Positions 44,028-52,538 of a DNA stretch of 64,000 nucleotides are shown in pieces; within the stretch, counting starts at the first letter, position 1; each line of letters starts with the position of its first letter. The DNA lies in contig NZ_FXTU01000001.1 of the NCBI RefSeq assembly GCF_900182735.1, forward strand, positions 186,001 to 250,000, written 5' to 3'. A model generated the notes under the pieces. That model did no database searches, was not told the DNA's origin, and saw only the letters and a list, made by a program, of their open reading frames with translations. Origin of the DNA: Laceyella tengchongensis (lineage in GTDB: Bacteria > Bacillota > Bacilli > Thermoactinomycetales > Thermoactinomycetaceae). A program made the translations under genes and the position numbers.

Positions 44028-44250
44028 CACAATCCACTCCTTTATCTCTTTTAGTGTACGGGTGCAAGGTCAAGCGGAGATTGAGAAATGATTCATTTTT
44101 GATGAAGCTCGCCAACCAAGTATACCATGCCGAACGCTCTCATCGCCGCCCTTTCCATCGGCGGCCGCACATCGTACAATGAAAAGGTCTTGACAACATC
44201 TTCCGCCGCCAGTGAATAAACATGGGACAAATAGAGAGGAGATAGAGAGG

Positions 44251-44823
44251 ATGCAGATGGGATTGGATGAATTATTTCATCGGGTGCAGCATTGCACGAT
44301 GTGCAGATTGCATGAGCGGCGCACACAAGTGGTCCTAGGAGAAGGCAATCCCCATTCCCCGTTGATGTTTGTAGGTGAAGGGCCGGGAGCGGACGAGGAT
44401 ATCCAAGGGCGCCCCTTCGTAGGGAAAGCCGGGCAGTTGTTGAACAAAATGTTAGCGGCGGCGGAAATACCGCGGGAACAGATTTACATAACCAATATTG
44501 TGAAATGCCGTCCGCCAGGCAACCGGACACCGACCGAGGATGAAATGAACACATGCATCGCCATTTTGCGGCGGCAGTTTCTCGTGATCCGTCCCAAAAT
44601 CATTGTGACATTGGGCTCGGCCCCCACCCGGGCATTGATCGATCCGCAGGCGAGAATCACCCGTGTCCGCGGTCAATGGGTGGAGAAGAAAGGTGTGCGG
44701 TTTATGCCGACGTTTCATCCGGCCTACCTGTTGCGCAATCCGGAAGCCAAACGGGAGGCCTGGGCGGATTTTCAGCAGATTCGTGACGCATACAAAGAAG
44801 TGTTGGCCGGTATGAACAGTTGA
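44251..44823 (+). CDS. Family 4 uracil-DNA glycosylase
   Basis: 190 residues from the ATG at 44251 with GAGGAGATAGAGAG upstream. Removes uracil from DNA, starting base excision repair. The four iron-sulfur cysteines are in CTMC (about 16-19), KCRPPGN and NTC. The catalytic region GEGPGADED and the HPAYLLRNP motif complete the type 4 signature, which is common in thermophiles. Length (about 190-200) fits. The 3' side runs into a region with a degenerate repeat fragment before the next gene. Confidence 0.94.
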   Translation: MQMGLDELFHRVQHCTMCRLHERRTQVVLGEGNPHSPLMFVGEGPGADEDIQGRPFVGKAGQLLNKMLAAAEIPREQIYITNIVKCRPPGNRTPTEDEMNTCIAILRRQFLVIRPKIIVTLGSAPTRALIDPQARITRVRGQWVEKKGVRFMPTFHPAYLLRNPEAKREAWADFQQIRDAYKEVLAGMNS

Positions 44824-44825
44824 TT

Positions 44826-44893
44826 AAGACGTGTCTGGTGCATAGGTGAACAGGATCACACGTGACGGAGGCGCTCAATGAGAAATGCCCTAG
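44826..44893 (-). repeat. Possible degenerate MITE-like fragment in inverse orientation
   Basis: GACGTGTCTGGTGCATAGGT resembles the reverse complement of the right end of the 20525 element (CGTGTCTGATGAATAGGC). TGCCCTAG at about 44886-44893 could be the other end. Most of the interior is missing. It lies just before the ABC-class ATPase gene. Confidence 0.4.
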
Positions 44894-44924
44894 ATGCAGA
44901 ATAAAGGAAGCAGGTGATCAGACG

Positions 44925-46643
44925 ATGGAACGATTGCGGAGCATCCTGACCCGCATCGATGGGAAAGGATACAAAGCGTATAAAGATTTGACAGGAGAAT
45001 ATCGGTTTCCCCACTTCCAATTGTTTGTCGACTATGTGCAAGGAGACCCTTTTGCCTCGCCGTCCCGCATACGCGTACGCATTCCCAGTGCGCGCATCTC
45101 TTGGAAACCGGAATGGATGGCTAGCACTTTCCGCAGGACGGCCCTAGAAGACTGGTTTGTCCGCAAATGGGTACGACAGCTTGACCGATCGGCACCCCGC
45201 GTTTCAGGCACAGGCAAAAGCGGCCTGATCGCCATCGACCGTCCCGGGCAAGCGATTTTACAGCGTACGGCAGTCGTCGTTACACCGGAGTGGTTGGAAG
45301 CGCGTCTCCACATCGGGTTACCGGCGCGGGGACGGACGGTGATGGGCAAAGCCGCTACTGAGATGTTGTGTACCGTGTTGCCTCAGTGTGTCCAGCAAGT
45401 GGCGACCCTGAGTGAAGCGGATCTGCGGGCCATCGAGCAGCGGATGTGCTTGGTGGACAATCAGCAAGCGATTCGCCAAGCGATGCGCGAACGGGGATGG
45501 GTGGCGTTTGTGGCAGATGGGGCAATCTTGCCACGCGAAAGCGGCATCAGTGACCGGCCCTTGCGCGGAGAGCAGGTCATTCCGTTTGCCGCTCCCCCGT
45601 CCCTGCGACAAACGGTGCCGGTTCCACATGGGGAATCCATCAGCGGGATGGCGATTCCCCGCGGAATCACATTGATCGTCGGCGGGGGGTATCACGGCAA
45701 AAGCACCTTGTTGCAAGCGATGGAACGGGGTGTTTACAACCATATTGAAGGAGATGGGCGGGAATATGTGCTGACCGATCCCGACACGGTCAAGGTTCGG
45801 GCAGAGGATGGGCGCCGAGTAGAGCGGGTAAATATCTCACCCTTCATCAATCAATTGCCTCTGATGCGTGACACTGCACGTTTTTCCACAGAGGATGCGA
45901 GTGGAAGCACTTCGCAGGCTGCCAACATCATGGAGAGTTTGGAAATGGGGTGTCGTTGCCTGCTGATAGACGAGGACACCAGCGCCACCAACTTTATGAT
46001 CCGCGACGCCCGGATGCAGGCCTTGGTAGCCAAAGGCAAGGAACCAATTACTCCATTCATCGACAAAGTGCGTCAGCTGTATGAAGAAAAAGGCGTGTCC
46101 AGCGTGCTAGTCATCGGTGGATCAGGAGATTACTTTGATGTGGCTGATCTTGTTATCATGATGGATCAATACCTTCCTCATGATGTGACCGCTAAGGCGA
46201 AAGAGATCGCCGGCAACCAACAGAGCGGACGTGTGCGGGAAGGCGGTGCGACTTTCGGGGAGATCACCGCCCGTTCACCGCTGGCCAAAGGGCTGGAAGC
46301 GAACCGCAAAGGACGGGAAAAAGCGGAAGCGAAAGGCCTTCATGCCATTCTTTACGGTACGCAAGCGGTTGACTTGTCTGCCAGTGAGCAATTGGTTGAC
46401 ACCAGCCAGACCAGAGCGATTGCGCTGATGATGTGTTGGATCGGCGAACGTGCAGATGGACGAGCTAGTTTGCGGCAACTGATTGAAGCTGGCTTGAAAG
46501 AGGTGGAAGCACACGGATTGGATGTGCTTTCGCCATTCCGAGGGAAGCATCCGGGTGATCTGGCCCTGCCGCGTAAGTATGAGATCGCCCAGGCAATCAA
46601 TCGCTTGCGCTCTCTGCGCGTGAAAGGAGGGGACAAAGGATGA
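44925..46643 (+). CDS. ABC-class ATPase domain protein (PF09818-like)
   Basis: 572 residues from the ATG at 44925 (AGGTGAT upstream). The N-terminus MERLRSILTRIDGKGYKAYKDL, broken here as MERLRSILTRIDG-KGYKAYKDL, is typical of this conserved family. Walker A is GGGYHGKSTLLQAM, the signature-like SGSTSQAANIMES and Walker B-like LLIDEDTSATNFM follow. It has no membrane part, so it is not a transporter. The cellular role of the family is not established. It overlaps rnhA by four bases (ATGA), so the two are co-translated. A GTG at 44862 would extend it into the repeat fragment and is unlikely. Confidence 0.88.
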   Translation: MERLRSILTRIDGKGYKAYKDLTGEYRFPHFQLFVDYVQGDPFASPSRIRVRIPSARISWKPEWMASTFRRTALEDWFVRKWVRQLDRSAPRVSGTGKSGLIAIDRPGQAILQRTAVVVTPEWLEARLHIGLPARGRTVMGKAATEMLCTVLPQCVQQVATLSEADLRAIEQRMCLVDNQQAIRQAMRERGWVAFVADGAILPRESGISDRPLRGEQVIPFAAPPSLRQTVPVPHGESISGMAIPRGITLIVGGGYHGKSTLLQAMERGVYNHIEGDGREYVLTDPDTVKVRAEDGRRVERVNISPFINQLPLMRDTARFSTEDASGSTSQAANIMESLEMGCRCLLIDEDTSATNFMIRDARMQALVAKGKEPITPFIDKVRQLYEEKGVSSVLVIGGSGDYFDVADLVIMMDQYLPHDVTAKAKEIAGNQQSGRVREGGATFGEITARSPLAKGLEANRKGREKAEAKGLHAILYGTQAVDLSASEQLVDTSQTRAIALMMCWIGERADGRASLRQLIEAGLKEVEAHGLDVLSPFRGKHPGDLALPRKYEIAQAINRLRSLRVKGGDKG

Positions 46644-47071
46644 AGGAAGTGATCATCTATACCGACGGCGCCTGCTCACACAATCCGGGGCCGGGCGGAT
46701 GGGCGGCGGTGCTCTTGTATGGGCAGCACCGCCGGGAGATTTCCGGAGGGGAACGGGAGACGACGAACAACCGGATGGAGTTGATGGCCGTCATTGAATC
46801 CCTCAAGCTGCTAAAGGAACCATGCCGGGTCAAATTGCATTCAGACAGTGCTTATATCGTGAATTGTTTTCAGCAAAAATGGTATGTCAAATGGATTAAG
46901 AACGGTTGGATGACCGCAGGCAAAAAGCCAGTTGAAAATAAGGATCTGTGGCAGGAGTTGCTGGCCTTGTGCGAGGAGCATGAAGTGGAGTTTATCAAAG
47001 TGAAAGGGCATAGCGACGTCGAATTGAACAACCGCTGTGATGAATTGGCCCGCGCGGCCGTGCCGAGATAG
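46640..47071 (+). CDS. rnhA: Ribonuclease HI
   Basis: 143 residues, ATG overlapping the upstream stop (ATGA). Cleaves the RNA strand of RNA-DNA hybrids, removing primers and R-loops. The DEDD carboxylates are visible: D9 (TDGACSHNPG), E47 (NRMELMAV), D69 (HSDS) and D134 (NRCDELA). The KWIKNGWMTAGKKPVENKDLW handle, broken here as KWIKNGWMTAG-KKPVENKDLW, marks it as the E. coli-like type HI. Many Bacilli lack this type, so its presence is informative. Confidence 0.95.
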   Translation: MKEVIIYTDGACSHNPGPGGWAAVLLYGQHRREISGGERETTNNRMELMAVIESLKLLKEPCRVKLHSDSAYIVNCFQQKWYVKWIKNGWMTAGKKPVENKDLWQELLALCEEHEVEFIKVKGHSDVELNNRCDELARAAVPR

Positions 47072-47189
47072 GGGAGAAACTGGCAGGAGCGTAGGGAGAT
47101 CGCCATGGTATAATAACATCTCGAATTGTCGACGGAAGGGGCAGGTGCCGCCAAGCGGAACAACATCTAAGGAAAAGGAGGGGAACCGT

Positions 47190-48326
47190 GTGAACAGTGC
47201 AGATTTGAAACAGAAACTCATCAGCAAAGCAAAAGAAATCGGCATCGACAAAATCGGATTCACCACCGCTGACCCATTTATCGCGTTGCGGGAGCGGCTG
47301 AAAGAGAGTCAGGAGAAGGGATACGCATCAGGATTTGAAGAGCCGGACATCGAGAAACGGGTTAGACCTGAGCTGTCGTTGCCCGAGGCTAAATCGATCA
47401 TCGCCATCGCACTGGCCTACCCCTCCAAGCTGAAGAATCCACCCCGCTCGGAAGCGGGTGCGTATCGAGGCATCTTCTGCCGCGCCTCGTGGGGGGAGGA
47501 TTACCATCATGTTCTGCGGGAGAAGCTGACCTTGTTGTCCACTTATCTCCAAGAGTTGGTGCCTGATGCGCGAACTCAAGTGATGGTGGATACGGGAGCC
47601 TTGTCAGATCGCGCGGTCGCTGAGCGGGCTGGCATTGGATGGAGCGGAAAGAATACATCCATCATCACGAAGGAGTTCGGATCTTGGGTGTATCTGGGGG
47701 AAATGATTACGGATGTGTACTTTCCACCTGACACGCCGGCCACGGATGAATGTGGGGATTGCACAATCTGCATCGATGCCTGCCCCACTGGGGCAATTGT
47801 GCAGGCGGGGCAGTTGAACGCGCAAGCCTGCATTGCCTATTTGACCCAAACAAAGGATTTTCTGGGGGAAGAATATCGGAGTAAGCTGGGCAATCGTTTG
47901 TACGGGTGTGACACCTGCCAAACGGTATGTCCGAAGAATCGTAAGCGCCACTTTGACCATCACACTGCGTTTCAGCCGGACCCCGAAATGGTGAAGCCGC
48001 TGTTAAAGCCGTTGCTACAGATGAGCAATCGGGAGTTTAAAGAGAGATTTGGACGGATGTCAGGGGCATGGCGTGGCAAAAAGCCGATTCAACGAAACGC
48101 TATCATCGCGTTGGCCCATTTCAAGGATCAAACGGCGATTCCCGATCTGGTGCGGCTATTGGCAGAAGACCCGCGCCCGGTGATTCGGGGTACTGCCGCA
48201 TGGGCTTTGGGGAAAATCGGGGGAAAAGAAGTGCTGGAAGCATTGCAAAAAGCCCAAGAAAAAGAAGTGAACCAGGAGGTTCTGCATGAGATCGGCAAGG
48301 CATTGGACATGGCGCAAAACGCATAA
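47190..48326 (+). CDS. queG: Epoxyqueuosine reductase
   Basis: 378 residues from a GTG at 47190, seven bases after AAGGAGGGG. Cobalamin- and iron-sulfur-dependent last step of queuosine synthesis, acting on tRNA. Two 4Fe-4S motifs are clear: CGDCTICIDACPTGAI and CDTCQTVCPKN. The N-terminal DUF1730 domain has the VDTGALSDRAVAERAGIGW motif, and two HEAT-like repeats lie at the C-terminus (about 315-378). Length fits. A strong terminator at 48335-48374 follows. Confidence 0.96.
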   Translation: MNSADLKQKLISKAKEIGIDKIGFTTADPFIALRERLKESQEKGYASGFEEPDIEKRVRPELSLPEAKSIIAIALAYPSKLKNPPRSEAGAYRGIFCRASWGEDYHHVLREKLTLLSTYLQELVPDARTQVMVDTGALSDRAVAERAGIGWSGKNTSIITKEFGSWVYLGEMITDVYFPPDTPATDECGDCTICIDACPTGAIVQAGQLNAQACIAYLTQTKDFLGEEYRSKLGNRLYGCDTCQTVCPKNRKRHFDHHTAFQPDPEMVKPLLKPLLQMSNREFKERFGRMSGAWRGKKPIQRNAIIALAHFKDQTAIPDLVRLLAEDPRPVIRGTAAWALGKIGGKEVLEALQKAQEKEVNQEVLHEIGKALDMAQNA

Positions 48327-48334
48327 AGGAACTC

Positions 48335-48374
48335 ACCCCCCCGCGGGATGTCAATGTGACCGCGGGGGGGTGTT
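48335..48374. terminator. Terminator of queG
   Basis: CACCCCCCCGCGG-type stem (with CCGCGGGGGGGTG) is followed by TTGTGT. Confidence 0.7.
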
Positions 48375-48421
48375 GTGTAGATAGCATCTGTCGCCGTTTC
48401 ATGTGGCAGACGGATGCTTCT

Positions 48422-49333
48422 TCACCACGTCCGCCAATAGATTTTTTCCACTTGATGGTTGGCACCTTTTTTTATGATGAGTTTGGCCCGATGACGCTGG
48501 GGATAGATGTAGGTTTGTAAGTTGGGCAGATTAATCTCCTGCCAAGCTTGCTTGGCGATAGACATGGCTTCTTCATCAGGCAACTGGGCCAAATCGTAAT
48601 AATATGATTGCGGCGCATTGCGCGCCAGATTCCGAAACTCTTGAAACCGTTTCATAAACCAGTGAAACAAGTGCTCCGTCTCAGCGTCGAGATAGATGAG
48701 CAAATCAAACAAACCTTGGATCGGCGTAGCGGATAAAGTTGTTTGCGGATGAAGCAAGTTGACGCCTTCAATCAGCAAAATGTCTGGTGCAGCAATGGAT
48801 TGCGCCTGATCGGGAACAAGATCATACAAAAGGTGCGAATAGACGGGAATTTCCACTTCATCTGCGCCGGTCTTCATATCCAACATGAATTGGAGGAACC
48901 GCTTCCAGTCGTAACTTTCAGGAAATCCTTTCTTCTCCAAGATGCCCCGCTCATGTAATATGCGGTTGGGCAATAAAAAGCTGTCCGTCGAAACAATCTC
49001 CACACGGGGTTGTTCGGGAAAACGGTGGAACAACTCTTTCAACACTTGGGCAAAGGAGCTTTTGCCCGAAGCACTGCTGCCCGTGATGCCGATCAGAAAA
49101 GGGATGTTGGGCCAAGGGCGCTGGAAGAAGTTCTCCCACATATGTTGCGATGATCTCGTTTGAGAGAGTTGGAGATACAACAATTGGGAGAGAGGAAGAT
49201 ACACCTCGGCCATTTCTTCATCAGAAACCAGCAGAGAGAGCGGAGCGGATGGCAAATGGGAGGATGCCGTATATGCGGGCAACCACTGTTGAAAGCTTTG
49301 CCGGTCAAATGTGAAAAAGGCCTTATTTGCCAT
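48422..49333 (-). CDS. coaA: Type I pantothenate kinase
   Basis: 303 residues, ATG with AAAAAAGGTG upstream. Phosphorylates pantothenate, the first step of coenzyme A synthesis. The P-loop GITGSSASGKSSFAQ, the DSFLLPN and FPESYDW motifs and SHLLYDL substrate region match E. coli CoaA (316 residues). The protein is monofunctional and stands alone. CoA supply is relevant to the paa operon and the PKS but no link is encoded nearby. Confidence 0.95.
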   Translation of the reverse strand: MANKAFFTFDRQSFQQWLPAYTASSHLPSAPLSLLVSDEEMAEVYLPLSQLLYLQLSQTRSSQHMWENFFQRPWPNIPFLIGITGSSASGKSSFAQVLKELFHRFPEQPRVEIVSTDSFLLPNRILHERGILEKKGFPESYDWKRFLQFMLDMKTGADEVEIPVYSHLLYDLVPDQAQSIAAPDILLIEGVNLLHPQTTLSATPIQGLFDLLIYLDAETEHLFHWFMKRFQEFRNLARNAPQSYYYDLAQLPDEEAMSIAKQAWQEINLPNLQTYIYPQRHRAKLIIKKGANHQVEKIYWRTW

Positions 49334-49858
49334 GCGATCACCTTTTTTCCAGTAATGGTCTCATCAACCGTGTGAGAGAAGGTTTCCTGTACGGCGGGAT
49401 GCGGTTCTCTTGATGTAAGGGAAACATTTTCTTTCATTATAGTGGATTTATGGGGGAACACGCACAGCACAACAAGGCTGATTAAAAGAGCAAGGAGTTG
49501 ATAAACGGAAAAAAATTCAGATAACAGTAGAAAATGGGCTCCTTGCGACGGAGTGAACATTTGATGCGTCAGCATCTGGAATGACAAGTTGCCTCATTAG
49601 TGCTTACGTACCAGCAGTATGGATGAGAATTTCTTCCGTTAGGGAATTCATGTGCCAATTCGGGGTGAAAAGAGGTAAGATAGATGGGAGGAGAGAGAAG
49701 GAGCTTGACTGTTCATGTTTTGAAAAAAATGAAACTTCCTATGCATTGGTAACGTCTAATTTAATTGGAATCAGTAGATTGCAGTGGGATTTTGTCTCGC
49801 GAAAGCCATAATTTCATTGTAAAATAACAAAGACTTGCAAATAGGGAGGGTTCCTTTG
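49334..49858. other. 525-bp gap between coaA and ogt
   Basis: This divergent spacer should carry promoters for both coaA and ogt. No supported gene is seen: a 76-codon plus-strand frame at 49581-49811 lacks a ribosome site and a recognisable product. A/T-rich tracts near 49400-49500 and 49800-49830 are the likely promoter areas. Confidence 0.4.
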
Positions 49859-50398
49859 ATGACCCCTGGGTCACAGAGCATAGTCTGGAGTCAAATTGAC
49901 AGTCCGATCGGGCCGCTAACCTTGGTAGCCAGTCACCACGGCTTGTGTCATATCATGTTCAGCCGCAAGAACTCGCCAACAAGAGGCTTGCAGATGTGGT
50001 TGAACAATTGGTTTCCTAATCCGAGATTGGAACGGAACGATCACGAGTTGCAACCGTACATCATCCAGTTGGAGGAATATTTCAGACGGGAACGGCGCGA
50101 GTTCGACCTGCCGATTGATTTATACGGAACGCCATTTCAAAAGTTGGTCTGGCGTTATTTGCGCACCATTCCTTACGGGGAAGTTCGCAGTTACAAAGAG
50201 GTGGCCCAGGGCATTGGCGCTCCCAAGGCGGTGCGCGCGGTGGGTGGGGCTAACAATAAAAATCCCGTTTCCATCGTGATACCTTGCCATCGGGTGATCG
50301 GTTCTAACGGGTCACTGGTAGGGTATGGTGGTGGACTCCATATCAAGGAATATTTGCTTACTTTAGAAGGCTGGCTTAAGCCGAACGAAAGGGACTGA
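49859..50398 (+). CDS. ogt: Methylated-DNA-protein-cysteine methyltransferase
   Basis: 179 residues from the ATG at 49859 (GGGAGGG upstream). Repairs O6-alkylguanine by transferring the alkyl group to its own cysteine. The active site is IPCHRVIG, preceded by the helix-turn-helix IPYGEVRSYKEVAQ and the arginine finger in KAVRAVGGANNKNP. The N-terminal Ada-type domain (about 1-85) is short. It is monocistronic with a terminator at 50403-50430. Confidence 0.95.
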   Translation: MTPGSQSIVWSQIDSPIGPLTLVASHHGLCHIMFSRKNSPTRGLQMWLNNWFPNPRLERNDHELQPYIIQLEEYFRRERREFDLPIDLYGTPFQKLVWRYLRTIPYGEVRSYKEVAQGIGAPKAVRAVGGANNKNPVSIVIPCHRVIGSNGSLVGYGGGLHIKEYLLTLEGWLKPNERD

Positions 50399-50400
50399 AG

Positions 50401-50430
50401 TGGAGCAGCGTAGGCTGCTTTTTCTTTTTG
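50401..50430 (+). terminator. Terminator of ogt
   Basis: AGCAGC pairs with GCTGCT around GTAG and is followed by TTTTCTTTTT. Confidence 0.75.
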
Positions 50431-50487
50431 TAATAGATGTGCACTCCTTCTCATAAGAGTTTAGTAATGTATGGGAGGAGTGGGAAC

Positions 50488-50964
50488 ATGGCTTATGATC
50501 GGGCACGCGCGGTGAAGTATGCAGAAACGTTTTGGAGTCGGCCCAACCCTTACTACAAGGCGTTTGCGGACGATTGCACCAATTTCGTGTCACAATGCCT
50601 GCGAGCTGGAGGGTTACCCATGGCCCGCGGTTGGTGGTATCGGCGGGGGCGGAACGGACAGGCGAGTTGGAGTCACTCGTGGGCGGTGGCCCATTCGTTG
50701 TGCCTCTTCTTGAAGCGTGGCGGACCGACGGGGAGGACGCGGGAGGTAGGGGATGTCGGCCAGTTGCAATTGGGGGACGTAATCTGTTACGACTGGGAAG
50801 GAGATGGCCGGTGGAATCACAACACCATCATCACCGCGTTTGCCGAAGACGGTAGTCCGTTGGTAAATGCCCGCACCATTAGCAGGCAGCATTTCCCATG
50901 GGATTACAAGGCGTCTTATGCGTGGACTCCGCAGACGCGCTACGCTTTTTTACATATTGAATAG
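50488..50964 (+). CDS. Amidase domain protein (NlpC/P60-like Amidase_6)
   Basis: 158 residues from the ATG at 50488 (GGGAGGAGTGGG upstream). The DDCTNFVSQCLRAGG motif holds the catalytic cysteine, WNHNTIIT the histidine and the rest fits the papain-like amidase family found in Bacillales. Members cut peptides or cell-wall amides. There is no signal peptide, so it is either cytoplasmic, released in sporulation, or exported by an unusual route. An upstream in-frame ATG at 50437 lacks a site. Confidence 0.85.
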   Translation: MAYDRARAVKYAETFWSRPNPYYKAFADDCTNFVSQCLRAGGLPMARGWWYRRGRNGQASWSHSWAVAHSLCLFLKRGGPTGRTREVGDVGQLQLGDVICYDWEGDGRWNHNTIITAFAEDGSPLVNARTISRQHFPWDYKASYAWTPQTRYAFLHIE

Positions 50965-51019
50965 GTTGCGGTAAAATAAGAACGTGATCGAGTCATAGAT
51001 AGATGGAAGGGATGTCGCT

Positions 51020-51484
51020 GTGCCGTTTCATATTGTGCTGGTAGAACCGGAAATTCCACAAAACACAGGAAATATCGCCCGGACCTGTTCCGTGACGGGG
51101 GTGCAACTGCATTTGGTGCACCCATTGGGGTTTAAGATTGATGATGCCAAACTGAAGCGGGCCGGGTTGGATTATTGGCATGACTTGAATATCCAACATC
51201 ACGATTCATTTGCCCAACTGAAAGAAAAATACCCGGACGGGCGTTTTTTTTGCGCAACGACCAAGGCGAAAAAAACGTATACCGAACATCAGTACCAACC
51301 GGGGGACTTCTTTGTGTTTGGCAAAGAGACGAAAGGACTAGCCCCGGACATCTTGTCCGCCCATGCGGAGACGTTGATTCGGATACCGATGAAGCCGCAG
51401 ACCCGTTCATTGAACTTGTCGAACTCCGCCGCCATTGTCGTATATGAAGCAATGCGCCAAATCGGCTTCCCGGGTCTTGAATAA
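51020..51484 (+). CDS. trmL: tRNA (cytidine/uridine-2'-O-)-methyltransferase TrmL
   Basis: 154 residues from a GTG at 51020 (GAAGGGATG upstream). SPOUT-class enzyme that 2'-O-methylates the wobble base of tRNA-Leu isoacceptors. The knot motifs are PEIPQNTGNIARTC (N-terminal), FGKETKGLA and MKPQTRSLNLSNSAAIVVYE. Length matches TrmL/CspR of Bacillus. A GC-rich hairpin at about 51488-51515 follows without a T-run. Confidence 0.95.
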   Translation: MPFHIVLVEPEIPQNTGNIARTCSVTGVQLHLVHPLGFKIDDAKLKRAGLDYWHDLNIQHHDSFAQLKEKYPDGRFFCATTKAKKTYTEHQYQPGDFFVFGKETKGLAPDILSAHAETLIRIPMKPQTRSLNLSNSAAIVVYEAMRQIGFPGLE

Positions 51485-51563
51485 GAGCGTCGCCGCCCCT
51501 TCTGGGGAGGGGTGCGGCTATAATTGACCGATCAGTATAAATGTAGAGAGAAGGGGAACAGGC

Positions 51564-52304
51564 ATGATTAAAGCGTGCTTATTCGATCTGGATGGAACAC
51601 TGCTTCCCATGGATACGGAAGCGTTTGTGAAAGTGTATTTGGGTGCCTTGGCCCCGCAAGTAGCCCATGTCATTCCACCGGACAAGTTGGTGAAAATGAT
51701 TTGGCACGCCACAGAAGAAATGATTAAAAACACCGATGAACAACTGACCAATGAGCAAGTATTCGAGCGAGCTTTTCTGGAAGTGTCCGGGGTGAGCAAA
51801 GAAGAGATTTGGCCTGTGTTTGACCGGTTTTACCGTGAGGAATTCCCAAAACTACAAACCCATGTCGGCCGGGAACCGCTCATGCGCGAAGTGGTGCAGG
51901 CTGCATTGGAACGGGGATGCAAAGTGGCTGTGGCTACTAACCCGGTCTTTCCCAAAGAAGCAATTTGGGAACGAATGCGCTGGGCTGGGGTAGATGATTT
52001 GCCGTTTTCGCTTGTGACGGTGTACGAAGAGATGCACTTTTGCAAACCACAACCCTACTATTATCTGGAAGTGGCTAATGGCTTGGGTGTAAAACCGGAA
52101 GAATGCGTCATGATCGGCAATGACATGCAAGAGGACATGGTCGCTTCCATGGTGGGGATGAAAACCTTTTATCTACGGCAACACCGCATCGACCGTGGCC
52201 AGCCCGTTTACCCTTTTGATATGGAAGGAACCGCTGCCGAGCTGTTGTCGGCGATTCGCGAGGGCAAAGGGTTGTTTGCCGCGGAGGCAATGAAGGTGAG
52301 ATAA
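51564..52304 (+). CDS. HAD family hydrolase
   Basis: 246 residues, ATG with AGAGAAGGGG upstream. HAD motifs: CLFDLDGTLLPMD, VAVATNP, KPQPYYYLEVANGLG and MIGNDMQEDM. The type I cap lies at about 18-100. It resembles phosphoglycolate-phosphatase-like or pyrophosphatase-like HAD-IA members. Substrate unknown. It has a terminator at 52320-52352 and precedes prkA after a 235-bp regulatory gap. Confidence 0.88.
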   Translation: MIKACLFDLDGTLLPMDTEAFVKVYLGALAPQVAHVIPPDKLVKMIWHATEEMIKNTDEQLTNEQVFERAFLEVSGVSKEEIWPVFDRFYREEFPKLQTHVGREPLMREVVQAALERGCKVAVATNPVFPKEAIWERMRWAGVDDLPFSLVTVYEEMHFCKPQPYYYLEVANGLGVKPEECVMIGNDMQEDMVASMVGMKTFYLRQHRIDRGQPVYPFDMEGTAAELLSAIREGKGLFAAEAMKVR

Positions 52305-52319
52305 CCCTGAGTGAGTGTG

Positions 52320-52355
52320 GAAAAACCTTGGTTTTTGCACCAAGGTTTTTCTATC
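52320..52355 (+). terminator. Terminator of the HAD gene
   Basis: AAAAACCTTGG pairs with CCAAGGTTTTT and is followed by CTATCTTTTT. Confidence 0.85.
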
Positions 52356-52402
52356 TTTTTCCTTTATTTTTTGATAAAATAGAAGTAACAACTTTCTATC
52401 TG

Positions 52403-52418
52403 TAGCATATATATGCTA
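52403..52418. repeat. Perfect 16-bp palindrome upstream of prkA
   Basis: TAGCATATATATGCTA lies 120 bp before the prkA start. It could be a repressor or activator site. No named regulator is recognised. Confidence 0.5.
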
Positions 52419-52538
52419 TAAATCTACTCGTTCACTCTCTATCATTCATTCTATATCGAAATAAAAACTTTTGAGCATTTTTATCAGAAAAATCAAACAC
52501 CTTGTTTGGTCGCTTGACCGAAGGAGAGGAGGCTTTCC

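Noticed and set aside
49581..49811. 76-codon frame between coaA and ogt
   Set aside because: No ribosome site, no family resemblance; the spacer is better explained as a double promoter region.
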